From DAISVY01 sp036826635 (GTDB lineage: Bacteria; Zixibacteria; MSB-5A5; GN15; FEB-12), in contig DAISVY010000011.1 of assembly GCA_036826635.1 (NCBI GenBank), positions 36,361 through 100,360 on the forward strand: a stretch of 64,000 bases of DNA. The letters are read 5' to 3'. The notes beneath the pieces were generated by a model. It was not told the DNA's origin. It searched no databases and was given only the letters and a program-made list of their open reading frames with translations. Both the position numbers and the translations under genes were made by a program. Below are positions 53,386 through 62,190 of the stretch, piece after piece. The stretch's first letter is position 1; every line of letters begins with the position of its first letter.

Positions 53386-53765
53386 TTCAGAAACCGTTGG
53401 GGTGAGAGAGACGAATTAACGTATTGTAAATAATGGTTTTATAAGGTACTAACATCGATACCCGTCTTTTACATCGGACTTGAGAAAAACATGCCGTGCT
53501 TCTGGGCAGGCACGACATCGGAGATAGAACGAAAACAATAGAAGGAAAGGAAAGGAGGACGTCGAGAAGAGGTAATTTCTGCACGCGCTCAATATGTTGA
53601 AAACAAGCGTTTGATTTATCACTCTTGTCCGAAGCAATCGGTGAAAAGAATCGTCTGGCTCTCGTTCTTGAACCGAGTGTAGCGGCAAGCTGAGGGGGAA
53701 AAAAGAGTGAAGTCAAGCGTGGACAACTTGACGTTGTTAACGAATGTTTTTTTAGGAGAGCAACC
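53386..53765. other. Intergenic region between the first two secreted-protein genes
   Basis: 380 bases with no supported gene on either strand. A weak promoter (TTAACG 53416-53421, TATAAG 53440-53445, 18-base spacer) and small dyads such as GTCAAG-N9-CTTGAC at 53712-53732 are present. AGGAGAG marks the ribosome site of the next gene. Confidence 0.5.
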
Positions 53766-56375
53766 ATGAGGAAACTTTCTATTTTCCTTACGTTGGTACT
53801 TATTCTTACCTTTGGGCAGGCTTTTGCTCAGGTCTGCGATATCCAAATTGTCAATGTCGCAGGCTCGTGGGATGACCTGGGCGTCGTAAAGCTCAATAAC
53901 GGTCAGACCATCCAGGTTACGATGCACTTGAACAACAGTTGCGGAGTTGCGGGTGAGGGTTATAATCCGTCCAACGCGTATCTGATGTGGTCGCCCGATG
54001 GTACTGATTGGGGTTACACCAAAGGTAGTTGGCTGGCTGGCTGGACTGGCTTGAGCTGGACCAAGACCTTCCTTAATCACTTCGAGTGGACCGGTACCGA
54101 ATGGGTGAAGACCGCTGACAGTGTCACTGGATCGCATGCTATCACGGCGGCCGCTATTGCCGGTGACTCGACCGGTGTGCTGTTTGCTGGTATAAGCTTC
54201 GATCCGGGTTGCGGTCTGGCGACCGGTAGCGATATTGATGGTTATACCATTGAGTTCACTACTCCGTCAGCCGAAGGTGGCACGATCTGCCTTGATACCG
54301 GTTTTGTCCCGGGTGGTGTCTGGAAATGGGCAAATGCCGGTGGCGACATTTTCCCGGAATGGACCGGCCAGCAGTGCTGGACTGTCGAGCAGATGCCTAA
54401 CGAGCCGCCGGTAGTCAGTGGCCCGACCAACTACTCGTTCAACCACTGCGATGGTGGCGTGATTGATTTCACCGCCGACGAGGCTGAAAACGATGTCCCG
54501 TACGTGTGGGAAATCGTGTCCGGCCCTGGTGTCATCAACTCGACTGCCAACAAGACCGCCCGTTGGGAGTGGACCGGCCCGAGTGTTCCTCAGTCCGGCA
54601 ACCCGACCCTGGTCGTTCGCGCGAAGGATAATTTCGGCACCAATCACTGGGGTAACGAGTTCACGGTCAACCTGACCGTCGAGAACGAAGGCCCGAGCAT
54701 CGTTTGCCCGACCGAGCGGATTACCGTTCAGGCTGGTGCGACCGATACTTACCAGACTGTTGTGACCGATGACGACTGCGACGCCCTGACCATCACTGCT
54801 AGCTACAGCGGTGCCGGCAGCGTGAATGTCGTCGGTGAGAACGTCTATTTCACCCCGGTTGAAGCCGAAGAGGGTGATGTTGAGTTCTACGTAATCGTTG
54901 ATGATGGTGAGTACGTTGACTCCTGTCAGCTTCTGTGGAACGTCATCGTTGGCGCTCCGTACATTGTCACGATCGAGAAGATCCACAACCAGATTCAGGG
55001 TCAGTTCACCGACGTTACTGTAGAGCTCGGTGGCATTGATGCTCCTGAAGGTTTTGGCGCTTTCGATATCTTGATTGCGTACGACAACTCCGCTCTGTCC
55101 TTCCAGCAGGCTCTCGAGGGTGAAATCTACGACGAGTGCGGCTGGGAATATTTCACCTATCGTTTCGGTCCTGATGGCAACTGTGGCAACGCCTGCCCGA
55201 GCGGCATGACCCGTGTGGTCGGTATTGCCGAGACCAACAACGGTCCGAACCATCCGGGTTGCGCGACCCCGACTCCGTATGTTGACGAGGCCACTCTGCC
55301 GGTCACTCTGTTCAGCCTGCGGTTCTTGGTCAGCAATGACCGGACTTTGGAATGCCAGTTTGTGCCGGTCCGGTTCTTCTGGGTCGACTGTGGCGACAAC
55401 ACCCTGTCGAACTTCGACGGTACCAAGCTGTTCGTTTCGGCCAAGGTGTTTGACTATGACAATGCTGTTCCGGTCAATAACGGTACGGTTGGCTTCCCGA
55501 CCTACCAGGGTGCCCAGGACGAATGTCTTGTTGTTGGCCCTGGCGACAAAGAGCCGCCGATCCGCTATGTAGACTTCTACAATGGTGGTGTTGACATCGT
55601 CTGCGCCGACTCGATCGACGCTCGCGGTGACCTGAACCTGAACGGTCTGGCTTATGAGATCGCCGACGCCGTGATGTTTACCAACTACTTCATCACTGGC
55701 CTTGGTGCGTTCGAGTATGTCGATGGTTCGGTTGCTGCCTCTGACTGCAACGCTGATGGTATTACGCTTACGGTCGCTGACCTGGTTTACCTGATTCGTG
55801 TCGTCATTGGTGACGCTCTTCCGTATCCGAAGACCGCTCCGGTTGCTGCCAGCTTCACCTCTGGCAACGGCGTTCTGAGCATTGACTCCGATATGGGTGC
55901 TGCTTTTGTGGTGCTCGAGGGTCAGGTTACCCCGACTCTGCTGGCGAACAACATGGAGATGAAGTATGCCTTTGACGGCACCAACACCCGTGTTCTCGTC
56001 TTCAGCACGATTGCCAACCAGACCTTTGCCGGTGAGTTCCTCCGTGCCAACGGCAGTGTCGTGAGTGCCGAATTCGCCACTTACGATGGCCAGCCGGTCA
56101 CGGCCAAGGAAGTCCCGAGCACCTTTGCTCTGGAGCAGAACTATCCTAACCCGTTCAACCCGACCACCAAGATCGACTTTGCGATCCCGGGTGGTGGCGC
56201 CTACACTCTGACTATTTACAACGTGACTGGTCAGATTGTCGATGAAATGAACGGTGTTACCGAAGGTTTTGAGACGGTTAACTGGGATGCCTCCGGCCTT
56301 GCCTCTGGTATCTATTTCTACAAGCTGACCGCCAACAACCAGACTATGACCAAGAAGGCTATCCTTCTGAAGTAA
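53766..56375 (+). CDS. Secreted multidomain protein: Ig-like, cohesin-like, dockerin-like and C-terminal sorting domains
   Basis: An 869-residue protein. Signal peptide 1-21 (MRKLSIFLTLVLILTFGQA). Domains in order: an unassigned N-terminal domain (22-205), two Ig-like domains (about 211-305 starting EPPVVSGPTNYSF, and 308-395), a cohesin-like domain (about 398-600, VTIEKIHNQIQGQFTDVTVE), a dockerin-like pair (about 619-690, GDLNLNGLAYEIADAVMFTN and SDCNADGITLTVADLVYLI), a beta domain, and a type IX-style sorting domain (from about 785, LEQNYPNPFNPTTKIDF, ending KKAILLK). Codon choice is visibly more uniform than in neighbours (many GGT, GCT, AAC, ACC, CTG), which fits abundant expression. AGGAG precedes the ATG. 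Likely a major surface protein. Confidence 0.82.
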   Translation: MRKLSIFLTLVLILTFGQAFAQVCDIQIVNVAGSWDDLGVVKLNNGQTIQVTMHLNNSCGVAGEGYNPSNAYLMWSPDGTDWGYTKGSWLAGWTGLSWTKTFLNHFEWTGTEWVKTADSVTGSHAITAAAIAGDSTGVLFAGISFDPGCGLATGSDIDGYTIEFTTPSAEGGTICLDTGFVPGGVWKWANAGGDIFPEWTGQQCWTVEQMPNEPPVVSGPTNYSFNHCDGGVIDFTADEAENDVPYVWEIVSGPGVINSTANKTARWEWTGPSVPQSGNPTLVVRAKDNFGTNHWGNEFTVNLTVENEGPSIVCPTERITVQAGATDTYQTVVTDDDCDALTITASYSGAGSVNVVGENVYFTPVEAEEGDVEFYVIVDDGEYVDSCQLLWNVIVGAPYIVTIEKIHNQIQGQFTDVTVELGGIDAPEGFGAFDILIAYDNSALSFQQALEGEIYDECGWEYFTYRFGPDGNCGNACPSGMTRVVGIAETNNGPNHPGCATPTPYVDEATLPVTLFSLRFLVSNDRTLECQFVPVRFFWVDCGDNTLSNFDGTKLFVSAKVFDYDNAVPVNNGTVGFPTYQGAQDECLVVGPGDKEPPIRYVDFYNGGVDIVCADSIDARGDLNLNGLAYEIADAVMFTNYFITGLGAFEYVDGSVAASDCNADGITLTVADLVYLIRVVIGDALPYPKTAPVAASFTSGNGVLSIDSDMGAAFVVLEGQVTPTLLANNMEMKYAFDGTNTRVLVFSTIANQTFAGEFLRANGSVVSAEFATYDGQPVTAKEVPSTFALEQNYPNPFNPTTKIDFAIPGGGAYTLTIYNVTGQIVDEMNGVTEGFETVNWDASGLASGIYFYKLTANNQTMTKKAILLK

Positions 56376-56393
56376 TTAGTCTTGTATGCTTCT

Positions 56394-56429
56394 GGTTCCC
56401 CCGGAAAGGTTACCCCTTTCCGGGGAACC
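56394..56429 (+). terminator. Strong hairpin after the 869-residue protein gene
   Basis: GGTTCCCC(C)GGAAAGG at 56394-56409 pairs with CCTTTCCGGGGAACC at 56415-56429, 15 base pairs with one bulged C and a short loop. No T tract follows, so termination may be only partial, or the hairpin may protect the mRNA 3' end. Confidence 0.65.
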
Positions 56430-56596
56430 GGAAAAATGCGGCAATAAGGGGACGACAGGCCGGCGGCGATAAGCAACAGGAAAGATAGGGAGAGACAGTT
56501 TTTGACAAGTAGCTAACTTTGACAAGAAATTATCAGTTTAGTCTGATAAAAAGGAAGCCATGGTGACCATTTTTCTGTTGATAGACACGAATTTAC

Positions 56597-56625
56597 GTGA
56601 CAGATCGGTCATCTTTTTTTATATT
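56597..56625 (+). promoter_or_regulatory. Candidate promoter of the 817-residue secreted-protein gene
   Basis: GTGACA at 56597-56602 and TATATT at 56620-56625 with a 17-base spacer, five and five matches to consensus. It lies about 350 bases before the ATG, again implying a long leader. Confidence 0.5.
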
Positions 56626-56974
56626 AGGCAGACATAGTGAATTTGTACCAACCCGTTGTGCAACTGATTGCGACAGTGCGCAGAAATAAGACTCACTGTC
56701 TCAAGCTGACAGCATACCTCACGACGTTAAACGCTGCCGAGGACGAGGAGAAAGGCATAGCCCAAAAGTTATAGAGAGAACAAAGACGGCAGCGGATGAC
56801 GGTAAGCTTATAGTATATCAGACCTTAAACGGACTTCAATAAGGACGGTGTCGATAGGTCGCTCCCGGTGTTTTTCGTCAGGGAAAGACGGAATAACTTC
56901 CGGGTCGGAATCTAACCCGGTCCGATTATTGCTCGGATCGGAGTGGGCAATTGGCCTACACTGGAGCTTAAGGT

Positions 56975-59428
56975 ATGTTTTTGAAAAGTCTTAGAGTCCT
57001 GTTGAGCATTCTGTTCGTTCTCGGTTCCGCCGGTATGGTGGCCGCCCAGTCCGACCCGTTTGGTACGGTCGATCTGGTGTATGTTGATTCGGTCAAGGCC
57101 GGCCCCGGTGAAGATGTATCAGTAGGGTTCAATGTTCGAAACGACGAGGCTCTGGGATCGCTTTCTATTCCGGTAGTTTACGATTCGGAGATCCTGACCC
57201 TGAAGTCGATTAAGTTCACCGGCTCCCGGGTCGAATATCTCAATACCAGGCTGATTACACCGGAAAGCGTGGAAGAGATCGCCGGCCACTTTGTGGTAGC
57301 TGTAATCCAGTTGCTTGAGGATCCTATCCCGGCCGGTGATGGTCTGATTTTTACGGCCGTGTTTAAGTTGGATGATTCCGTGACGATTGGTACTTCGACG
57401 CCTATAGATACGCTTTTCTATCCCCCGGGAGGTGAGTTGCTTTTGATCGGGGGAGATCCCCAGAGTTCTATCCGGCCGGCTTTCCAGGGCGGACAGGTGG
57501 TGGTCGGCGAGCGGAACCGTCGGCCGACCTTTGCGTCTATGCCGGATCAATACGTGTTAGAGGGAGATACACTTGGGCTTACGATAACCGTCTCCGATCC
57601 CGATCAGGATGATCTTACGCTGGCTGTTACCAACAAGCCGATTGGGGTAGGTTTTACGGATAACGGCGACGGTACGGCCACTATAACCTGGGTTCCGGCG
57701 TACGTTGGCCCGAGTTCTGCCGACGGCTCGCCGTTTTCAATCGGTTTATGGGCCAGCGACGGGGACCTTTCGACCGAGCATGAGTTGCTGATCAATGTCG
57801 TCAACACTAACCGTGCCCCGGTGATCGATGCCCCGGCGGAAGTGACCGTTGAGGCCGGGGAGCAACTGAAGGTTTCACTGTCGGCTATTGATCCTGATTT
57901 CGAAGATGTTACCTGGAGTTGCGAAGAACTTCCCGATGGCGCCGCATTGACCGGGACAAACCCGGCTGAATTCACCTGGCAATCGAACATCACCGACAGC
58001 GGTTCTTTCGGGCTGCGGTTTACGGCTGCCGATCCCCAGGGACTGGCCGACACGACCGACATTACGGTCACTGTTACGGCCGTGGCGCTTTATACTTTGT
58101 ACCTTGATTCGGTTGAGGCTTTCCCGAGTGAAGATGTTGAGTTCGATATTTTACTGGATAACAAATTCCCGGTGACATCGTTTAACGCCCTGTTCAATTA
58201 TGATCCCAGTGCTTTGTCGCTGTTGTCACTGACGAATGACGGTACTCGTTGTGAGAACTTCGAGTATTTTACGTATACCGATGACGAGAACGGTGTTGCA
58301 GGTAATGTGCGCGTTCATGGTGTTGCCGATATCGGCGGCGGAACGCCCATTCTCGAAGCCGGCGACGGCTCAATCGGGCTGTGCCGGTTCCATACGTCCG
58401 GGAATCTGGCTTATGCCGGTATGGACCTTCCGGTTGTTTTCCGTTTTCTTGACACCCCGACCGACAACGACAACACACTTACCGACAGCACGGCGGTGAA
58501 AATTTTGCAGGAAGACATTGCCTATATCAACGGTAGTGTGAGAATCCATGACATTGGCCAAATCAATATCGGTGATATCAACCTTAACGGGTTGGCGGCC
58601 GAGATAGGCGATGTCATATACTTCACGAATTATTTTATCAATCCCACGCTGTACACGTTCAACGCTCTTCAGTATGCCAACTCCGACGTCAACCGGGACA
58701 ACATAGCGGCCACCGTCAGTGATCTGGTGGCGCTGATCAACATGGTGGTCGACGGCAAGGTGGCGGGCAAGGAAGAGATCGGGGCCGAGGAAGAACTTTC
58801 GGCCGTTGTCAGCGCTGTCAGTAAAGACGGCGGTGCGGTTTTTAGTTACGAGACGGGGTTCGATGTGGGCGCGGCGCTTGTCGTTTTCGAATGCGATGGC
58901 AAGCTCAATGATGAGATGTTCTACTCTCTGCCGCGAGGCATGGATTTCGATTTTTCCCAGAACGGCAGCATCGTGACGGTGTTGTTGTACAGTCTGGAAG
59001 GGCAGGTAATGCCGTCGGGCGTGACCGAATTGTTTACCGTTGAAGGATTAAAAGAATTTACCATAGTTGAAGCAGGACTGGGTAGCGCCGATGGACAATA
59101 CGTCCGGGTGGCTCTGAGCGGTGACGACACTCCGGCCGAGGAGTTGCCGTTGGACTATGCTCTGGAGCAGAACTATCCCAACCCGTTTAATCCGCAGACC
59201 CATATCGAGTTTTCTCTCCCGACAACTTCCCGGGTGGAGTTGACGGTTTACAATGTGCTTGGTCGGCGGGTAAAACAGTTGGCTGCCGGTGAATATCCCG
59301 CCGGTCGTCATACGATAGTCTGGGACGGCACCGATCAGAACGATCAGACGGTTGCTTCCGGGGCCTACTTCTATCGTCTCGAAGCCGGCTCGCACAGCTT
59401 CACTCACAAGATGTTGTTGCTGAAATAG
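56975..59428 (+). CDS. Secreted protein: two cohesin-like, two Ig/cadherin-like, dockerin-like and sorting domains
   Basis: An 817-residue protein with signal peptide (LRVLLSILFVLGSAGMVAA). Domains: cohesin-like 1 (about 28-170, VDLVYVDSVKAGPGEDVSVG), Ig/cadherin-like (180-270 RRPTFASMPDQYVLEGD, 278-370 RAPVIDAPAEVTVEAGE), cohesin-like 2 (373-525, YTLYLDSVEAFPSEDVEFDI), dockerin-like pair (533-605, GDINLNGLAAEIGDVIYFTN and SDVNRDNIAATVSDLVALI), a small beta domain (about 625-720) and the sorting domain (from about 728, LEQNYPNPFNPQTHIEF, ending KMLLLK). The first Ig unit contains the GFTDNGDGTATITWVPAY segment that is repeated in the giant gene further right. GGAG precedes ATG. Confidence 0.82.
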   Translation: MFLKSLRVLLSILFVLGSAGMVAAQSDPFGTVDLVYVDSVKAGPGEDVSVGFNVRNDEALGSLSIPVVYDSEILTLKSIKFTGSRVEYLNTRLITPESVEEIAGHFVVAVIQLLEDPIPAGDGLIFTAVFKLDDSVTIGTSTPIDTLFYPPGGELLLIGGDPQSSIRPAFQGGQVVVGERNRRPTFASMPDQYVLEGDTLGLTITVSDPDQDDLTLAVTNKPIGVGFTDNGDGTATITWVPAYVGPSSADGSPFSIGLWASDGDLSTEHELLINVVNTNRAPVIDAPAEVTVEAGEQLKVSLSAIDPDFEDVTWSCEELPDGAALTGTNPAEFTWQSNITDSGSFGLRFTAADPQGLADTTDITVTVTAVALYTLYLDSVEAFPSEDVEFDILLDNKFPVTSFNALFNYDPSALSLLSLTNDGTRCENFEYFTYTDDENGVAGNVRVHGVADIGGGTPILEAGDGSIGLCRFHTSGNLAYAGMDLPVVFRFLDTPTDNDNTLTDSTAVKILQEDIAYINGSVRIHDIGQINIGDINLNGLAAEIGDVIYFTNYFINPTLYTFNALQYANSDVNRDNIAATVSDLVALINMVVDGKVAGKEEIGAEEELSAVVSAVSKDGGAVFSYETGFDVGAALVVFECDGKLNDEMFYSLPRGMDFDFSQNGSIVTVLLYSLEGQVMPSGVTELFTVEGLKEFTIVEAGLGSADGQYVRVALSGDDTPAEELPLDYALEQNYPNPFNPQTHIEFSLPTTSRVELTVYNVLGRRVKQLAAGEYPAGRHTIVWDGTDQNDQTVASGAYFYRLEAGSHSFTHKMLLLK

Positions 59429-59486
59429 ATTTGTCGGTGAGAGAGTTGGTTATGCAAATGATGCTGTTTAACATATCGAGGTAGCG

Positions 59487-62165
59487 ATGCGATTCGTGAA
59501 ACTCTCGCTTCTTTGTGCGATACTTGTGTTAACGTTGTCCGGCTTTACACAGGCTCAGGACGTGGGTTGCGATGACCTTGTCAAGTCATCGTACGATACT
59601 CTGCGCATATCGTTTTTCGAAGGTCCTCCCGGAGATACGGTGCTGATGCCGGTTATTCTAAACCACGACTCGATCGTGACGGCTTTTCAGTTCCTGATCG
59701 AGTTTGACACTACCTGGCTCTCGCCGGTCTGGCTGACAGACTCCGTGTGTGCCGTGGCGGACTCCGAGGGTAACTGTACTGAGTGGAATGTCGACTCAAG
59801 CTTCATTGACTATGTTATTGCCGGTCGATTCTTGAAACTGGATTCCACCTACAGTTCGTTTGGCTGGGAAATAGACACTGTAACCAAATTCCAGGCTAAT
59901 CTGTTTCAGGGAGAGCCAAACATAGTCTCGGCGAACTTCCTGCCGGAATTCGATGATATCGATAGTCTGCCGCCGGGCTCAGACGTCATTTTCTATATTA
60001 AGTTCGCGGTAGATCCGGCGATGCCGGAGATGACGCTGGCGCAGTTCAAGTTCTATGAAAGTGATATCTTTACGGTCAACGATGAGGTGTTCCCGCCGGA
60101 GACGACTTACTACAACGGTTGTCATGAATCGCAGATGACCACTGTCTGGCGGGTAGATACGGATTCGACGGTCAGCTATCAGATTTATCCCACCACCAAT
60201 CTCGGTTTTCCGTATTACTTCCGGGCCAATTCGAACTATACTCCTGCCCCGACCGTAACTCTTACGGCCAATCCGTCAAGCATCACGGAAAGTCAGAGTA
60301 CGACTTTGAGCTGGACGTCGACCAACGCCGACTCGGTAGTGGTCCGTTATGGAACGGAACGGCTATCGGGCGCGGCCAACGGGAGCACGTCGGGATCAAT
60401 CATCGTCAGCGGTCTTACCGCGGGAGATTATACTTATATAGCCACCGCTTATGGGGGTGAGCAGCAAGCGACGGATGATGCCGGTGTGCATGTGACAGGT
60501 GGCGGTAGCGGCGACGGACCGGTTATAAGCGTGACCGGGGTCCAGAGTTCTTACGATCAGGGGCAGTTGATATCGTTTACGGTTACGGCCACCAACACCA
60601 ATAGTACACAGATAACTTTGAGCACCAGTTCGCTGCCGTCGAATGCCAGCTTTGGTGTCAGCGGGCAGGTCACCGGCTACAGCCCGCTCAGCGGCAGTTT
60701 TTCCTGGACACCCGATTTCAATCAAGAAGGCATATTCACGATTCGTTTCAACGCTGTTGACAATGAAGGCAGCAGTTACAAAGATGTATCGTTCGAGGTC
60801 AAGGCTCTCGAGCATGACCGTCTCTTTTCCACATCGGCCGTTGGCAGCAACCCCGTGGGAGGTTTGCCCGGCAAGGAGGGGATTGCTTTCCCCATTGATC
60901 TGGTGACATCTCAGACCGTTTATGGCGTTCAGTTCGACATGCGGTACCCGGCGAATGTCATCCGGCTGGATTCATTCGTTACGACAGACAGAATACCCGA
61001 GTACGTGGTTTATGACAATATCGGCACCACGCCCGGCGAGGTTCGGGTGATGACGTTCGGTCTCGATAACGAGCCGGTCATGGATACCAACACCACGGCC
61101 ATTCTTCAGGCTATTCTGTCGCTGGATTCGTCTTCGATTCCGTGGGAAGGTTACACCATATATTTGGAGGACGGGCGCGAGTCCGTAAATCCCGATCCGC
61201 AGATACCATCGCTTTCTTTGGTGACCGACTCCGGTGTAGTGGAAGTAGACAAGTACGGCGACGTCAACCTCGATAAGTACATCGACGTGGCCGACGTGGT
61301 CAATATCGTGGCGTATATTATCGGTAATTTCGATTTGATTGAACGCCAGTTCGAAGTGGCCGACGTTATTACCAATGATTCGGTTAACGTGTTTGACCTG
61401 GTGGGTGTCGTCAACCTTATCTATGATATCGAGCTTCCTTCTTCTCCGGCCCCGACGCCCGGCGAGGATGCCGTGGTTTCGCTTGATTTCGCGGATCTGA
61501 CCGGCGGTATGTCGGAAGACCTGACGGTCAAGTCGGAGATTCCGGATAAGGTGGCCGGGGTGCAACTGGAATTGAATTATGATCCCTCGGCTATCAGGTT
61601 GGGTGCACCGCGATTGAGCGACGATGCCGAGAATTTCGCTTTGCATTCGAAGGATGACGGCGCCGGACGATTGAAGATAGTTCTGGTCCACATGGCGCCT
61701 TTCAAGTCGGATGAGTTGCTTCAGGTCGGCGCGGCCGATCTCGTCGAAATACCGGTCTATGCACAGACCGATATTCAGTCCGGCGATAAGTCGGTAATCC
61801 GACTGACCGAAGCTCTGCTGTCTACGGCTGAAGCCGGAGCCATCGGGGTACAGGGGGTGGATGCTCCTTTGCCGACCAGCTTCACGCTGCATCAGAACTA
61901 CCCGAATCCGTTCAACCCGGTCACGACGATTGAGTTCGACCTTGGTGTTTCGGTCAGCGGCCCGCAGCAGGTAAATCTGGACATCTTCAACGTTCTGGGT
62001 CAGCGGGTGCGCTCTCTGATCGACGATCGCTATCCGACCGGATTGCACAGCGTCGAATGGGATGCCACCAACGATAATGGCCAGCGGGTGGCTACCGGTA
62101 TCTATCTCTACCGCTTGAAGGTTGGTGATGAACGGCAAACCAAAAAGATGCTCTTCCTGAAATAG
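59487..62165 (+). CDS. Secreted protein: three cohesin-like domains, Ig-like, dockerin-like and sorting domains
   Basis: An 892-residue protein with signal peptide (MRFVKLSLLCAILVLTLSG, cleaved near 23). Domains: cohesin-like 1 (about 35-220), Ig-like (255-335 PTVTLTANPSSITESQS; 345-430 GPVISVTGVQSSYDQGQ), cohesin-like 2 (440-585), dockerin-like pair (591-650, GDVNLDKYIDVADVVNIVAY and FDLVGVVNLIYDI), cohesin-like 3 (662-780, VVSLDFADLTGGMSEDLTV with LELNYDPSAI) and sorting domain (from about 798, LHQNYPNPFNPVTTIEFD, ending KKMLFLK). GAGGTAGCG precedes the ATG. Spaced only 58 bp from the previous gene, it may share its transcript. Confidence 0.82.
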   Translation: MRFVKLSLLCAILVLTLSGFTQAQDVGCDDLVKSSYDTLRISFFEGPPGDTVLMPVILNHDSIVTAFQFLIEFDTTWLSPVWLTDSVCAVADSEGNCTEWNVDSSFIDYVIAGRFLKLDSTYSSFGWEIDTVTKFQANLFQGEPNIVSANFLPEFDDIDSLPPGSDVIFYIKFAVDPAMPEMTLAQFKFYESDIFTVNDEVFPPETTYYNGCHESQMTTVWRVDTDSTVSYQIYPTTNLGFPYYFRANSNYTPAPTVTLTANPSSITESQSTTLSWTSTNADSVVVRYGTERLSGAANGSTSGSIIVSGLTAGDYTYIATAYGGEQQATDDAGVHVTGGGSGDGPVISVTGVQSSYDQGQLISFTVTATNTNSTQITLSTSSLPSNASFGVSGQVTGYSPLSGSFSWTPDFNQEGIFTIRFNAVDNEGSSYKDVSFEVKALEHDRLFSTSAVGSNPVGGLPGKEGIAFPIDLVTSQTVYGVQFDMRYPANVIRLDSFVTTDRIPEYVVYDNIGTTPGEVRVMTFGLDNEPVMDTNTTAILQAILSLDSSSIPWEGYTIYLEDGRESVNPDPQIPSLSLVTDSGVVEVDKYGDVNLDKYIDVADVVNIVAYIIGNFDLIERQFEVADVITNDSVNVFDLVGVVNLIYDIELPSSPAPTPGEDAVVSLDFADLTGGMSEDLTVKSEIPDKVAGVQLELNYDPSAIRLGAPRLSDDAENFALHSKDDGAGRLKIVLVHMAPFKSDELLQVGAADLVEIPVYAQTDIQSGDKSVIRLTEALLSTAEAGAIGVQGVDAPLPTSFTLHQNYPNPFNPVTTIEFDLGVSVSGPQQVNLDIFNVLGQRVRSLIDDRYPTGLHSVEWDATNDNGQRVATGIYLYRLKVGDERQTKKMLFLK

Positions 62166-62190
62166 GCACCCGGGGAGGATAGGTTAGGTT

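Larger units (their letters stand above)
56376..56974. other. Gene-free 600-base region with terminator and promoter
   Basis: No gene is seen. It holds the hairpin at 56394-56429 and a promoter candidate at 56597-56625. A leader of about 340 bases runs to the next ribosome site. I found no known RNA motif in it. Confidence 0.6.

Noticed and set aside
60972..62138. 388-codon minus-strand frame in the 892-residue secreted-protein gene
   Set aside because: His/Arg/Gln-rich translation typical of antisense frames, without start signals; the plus gene has clear domains.
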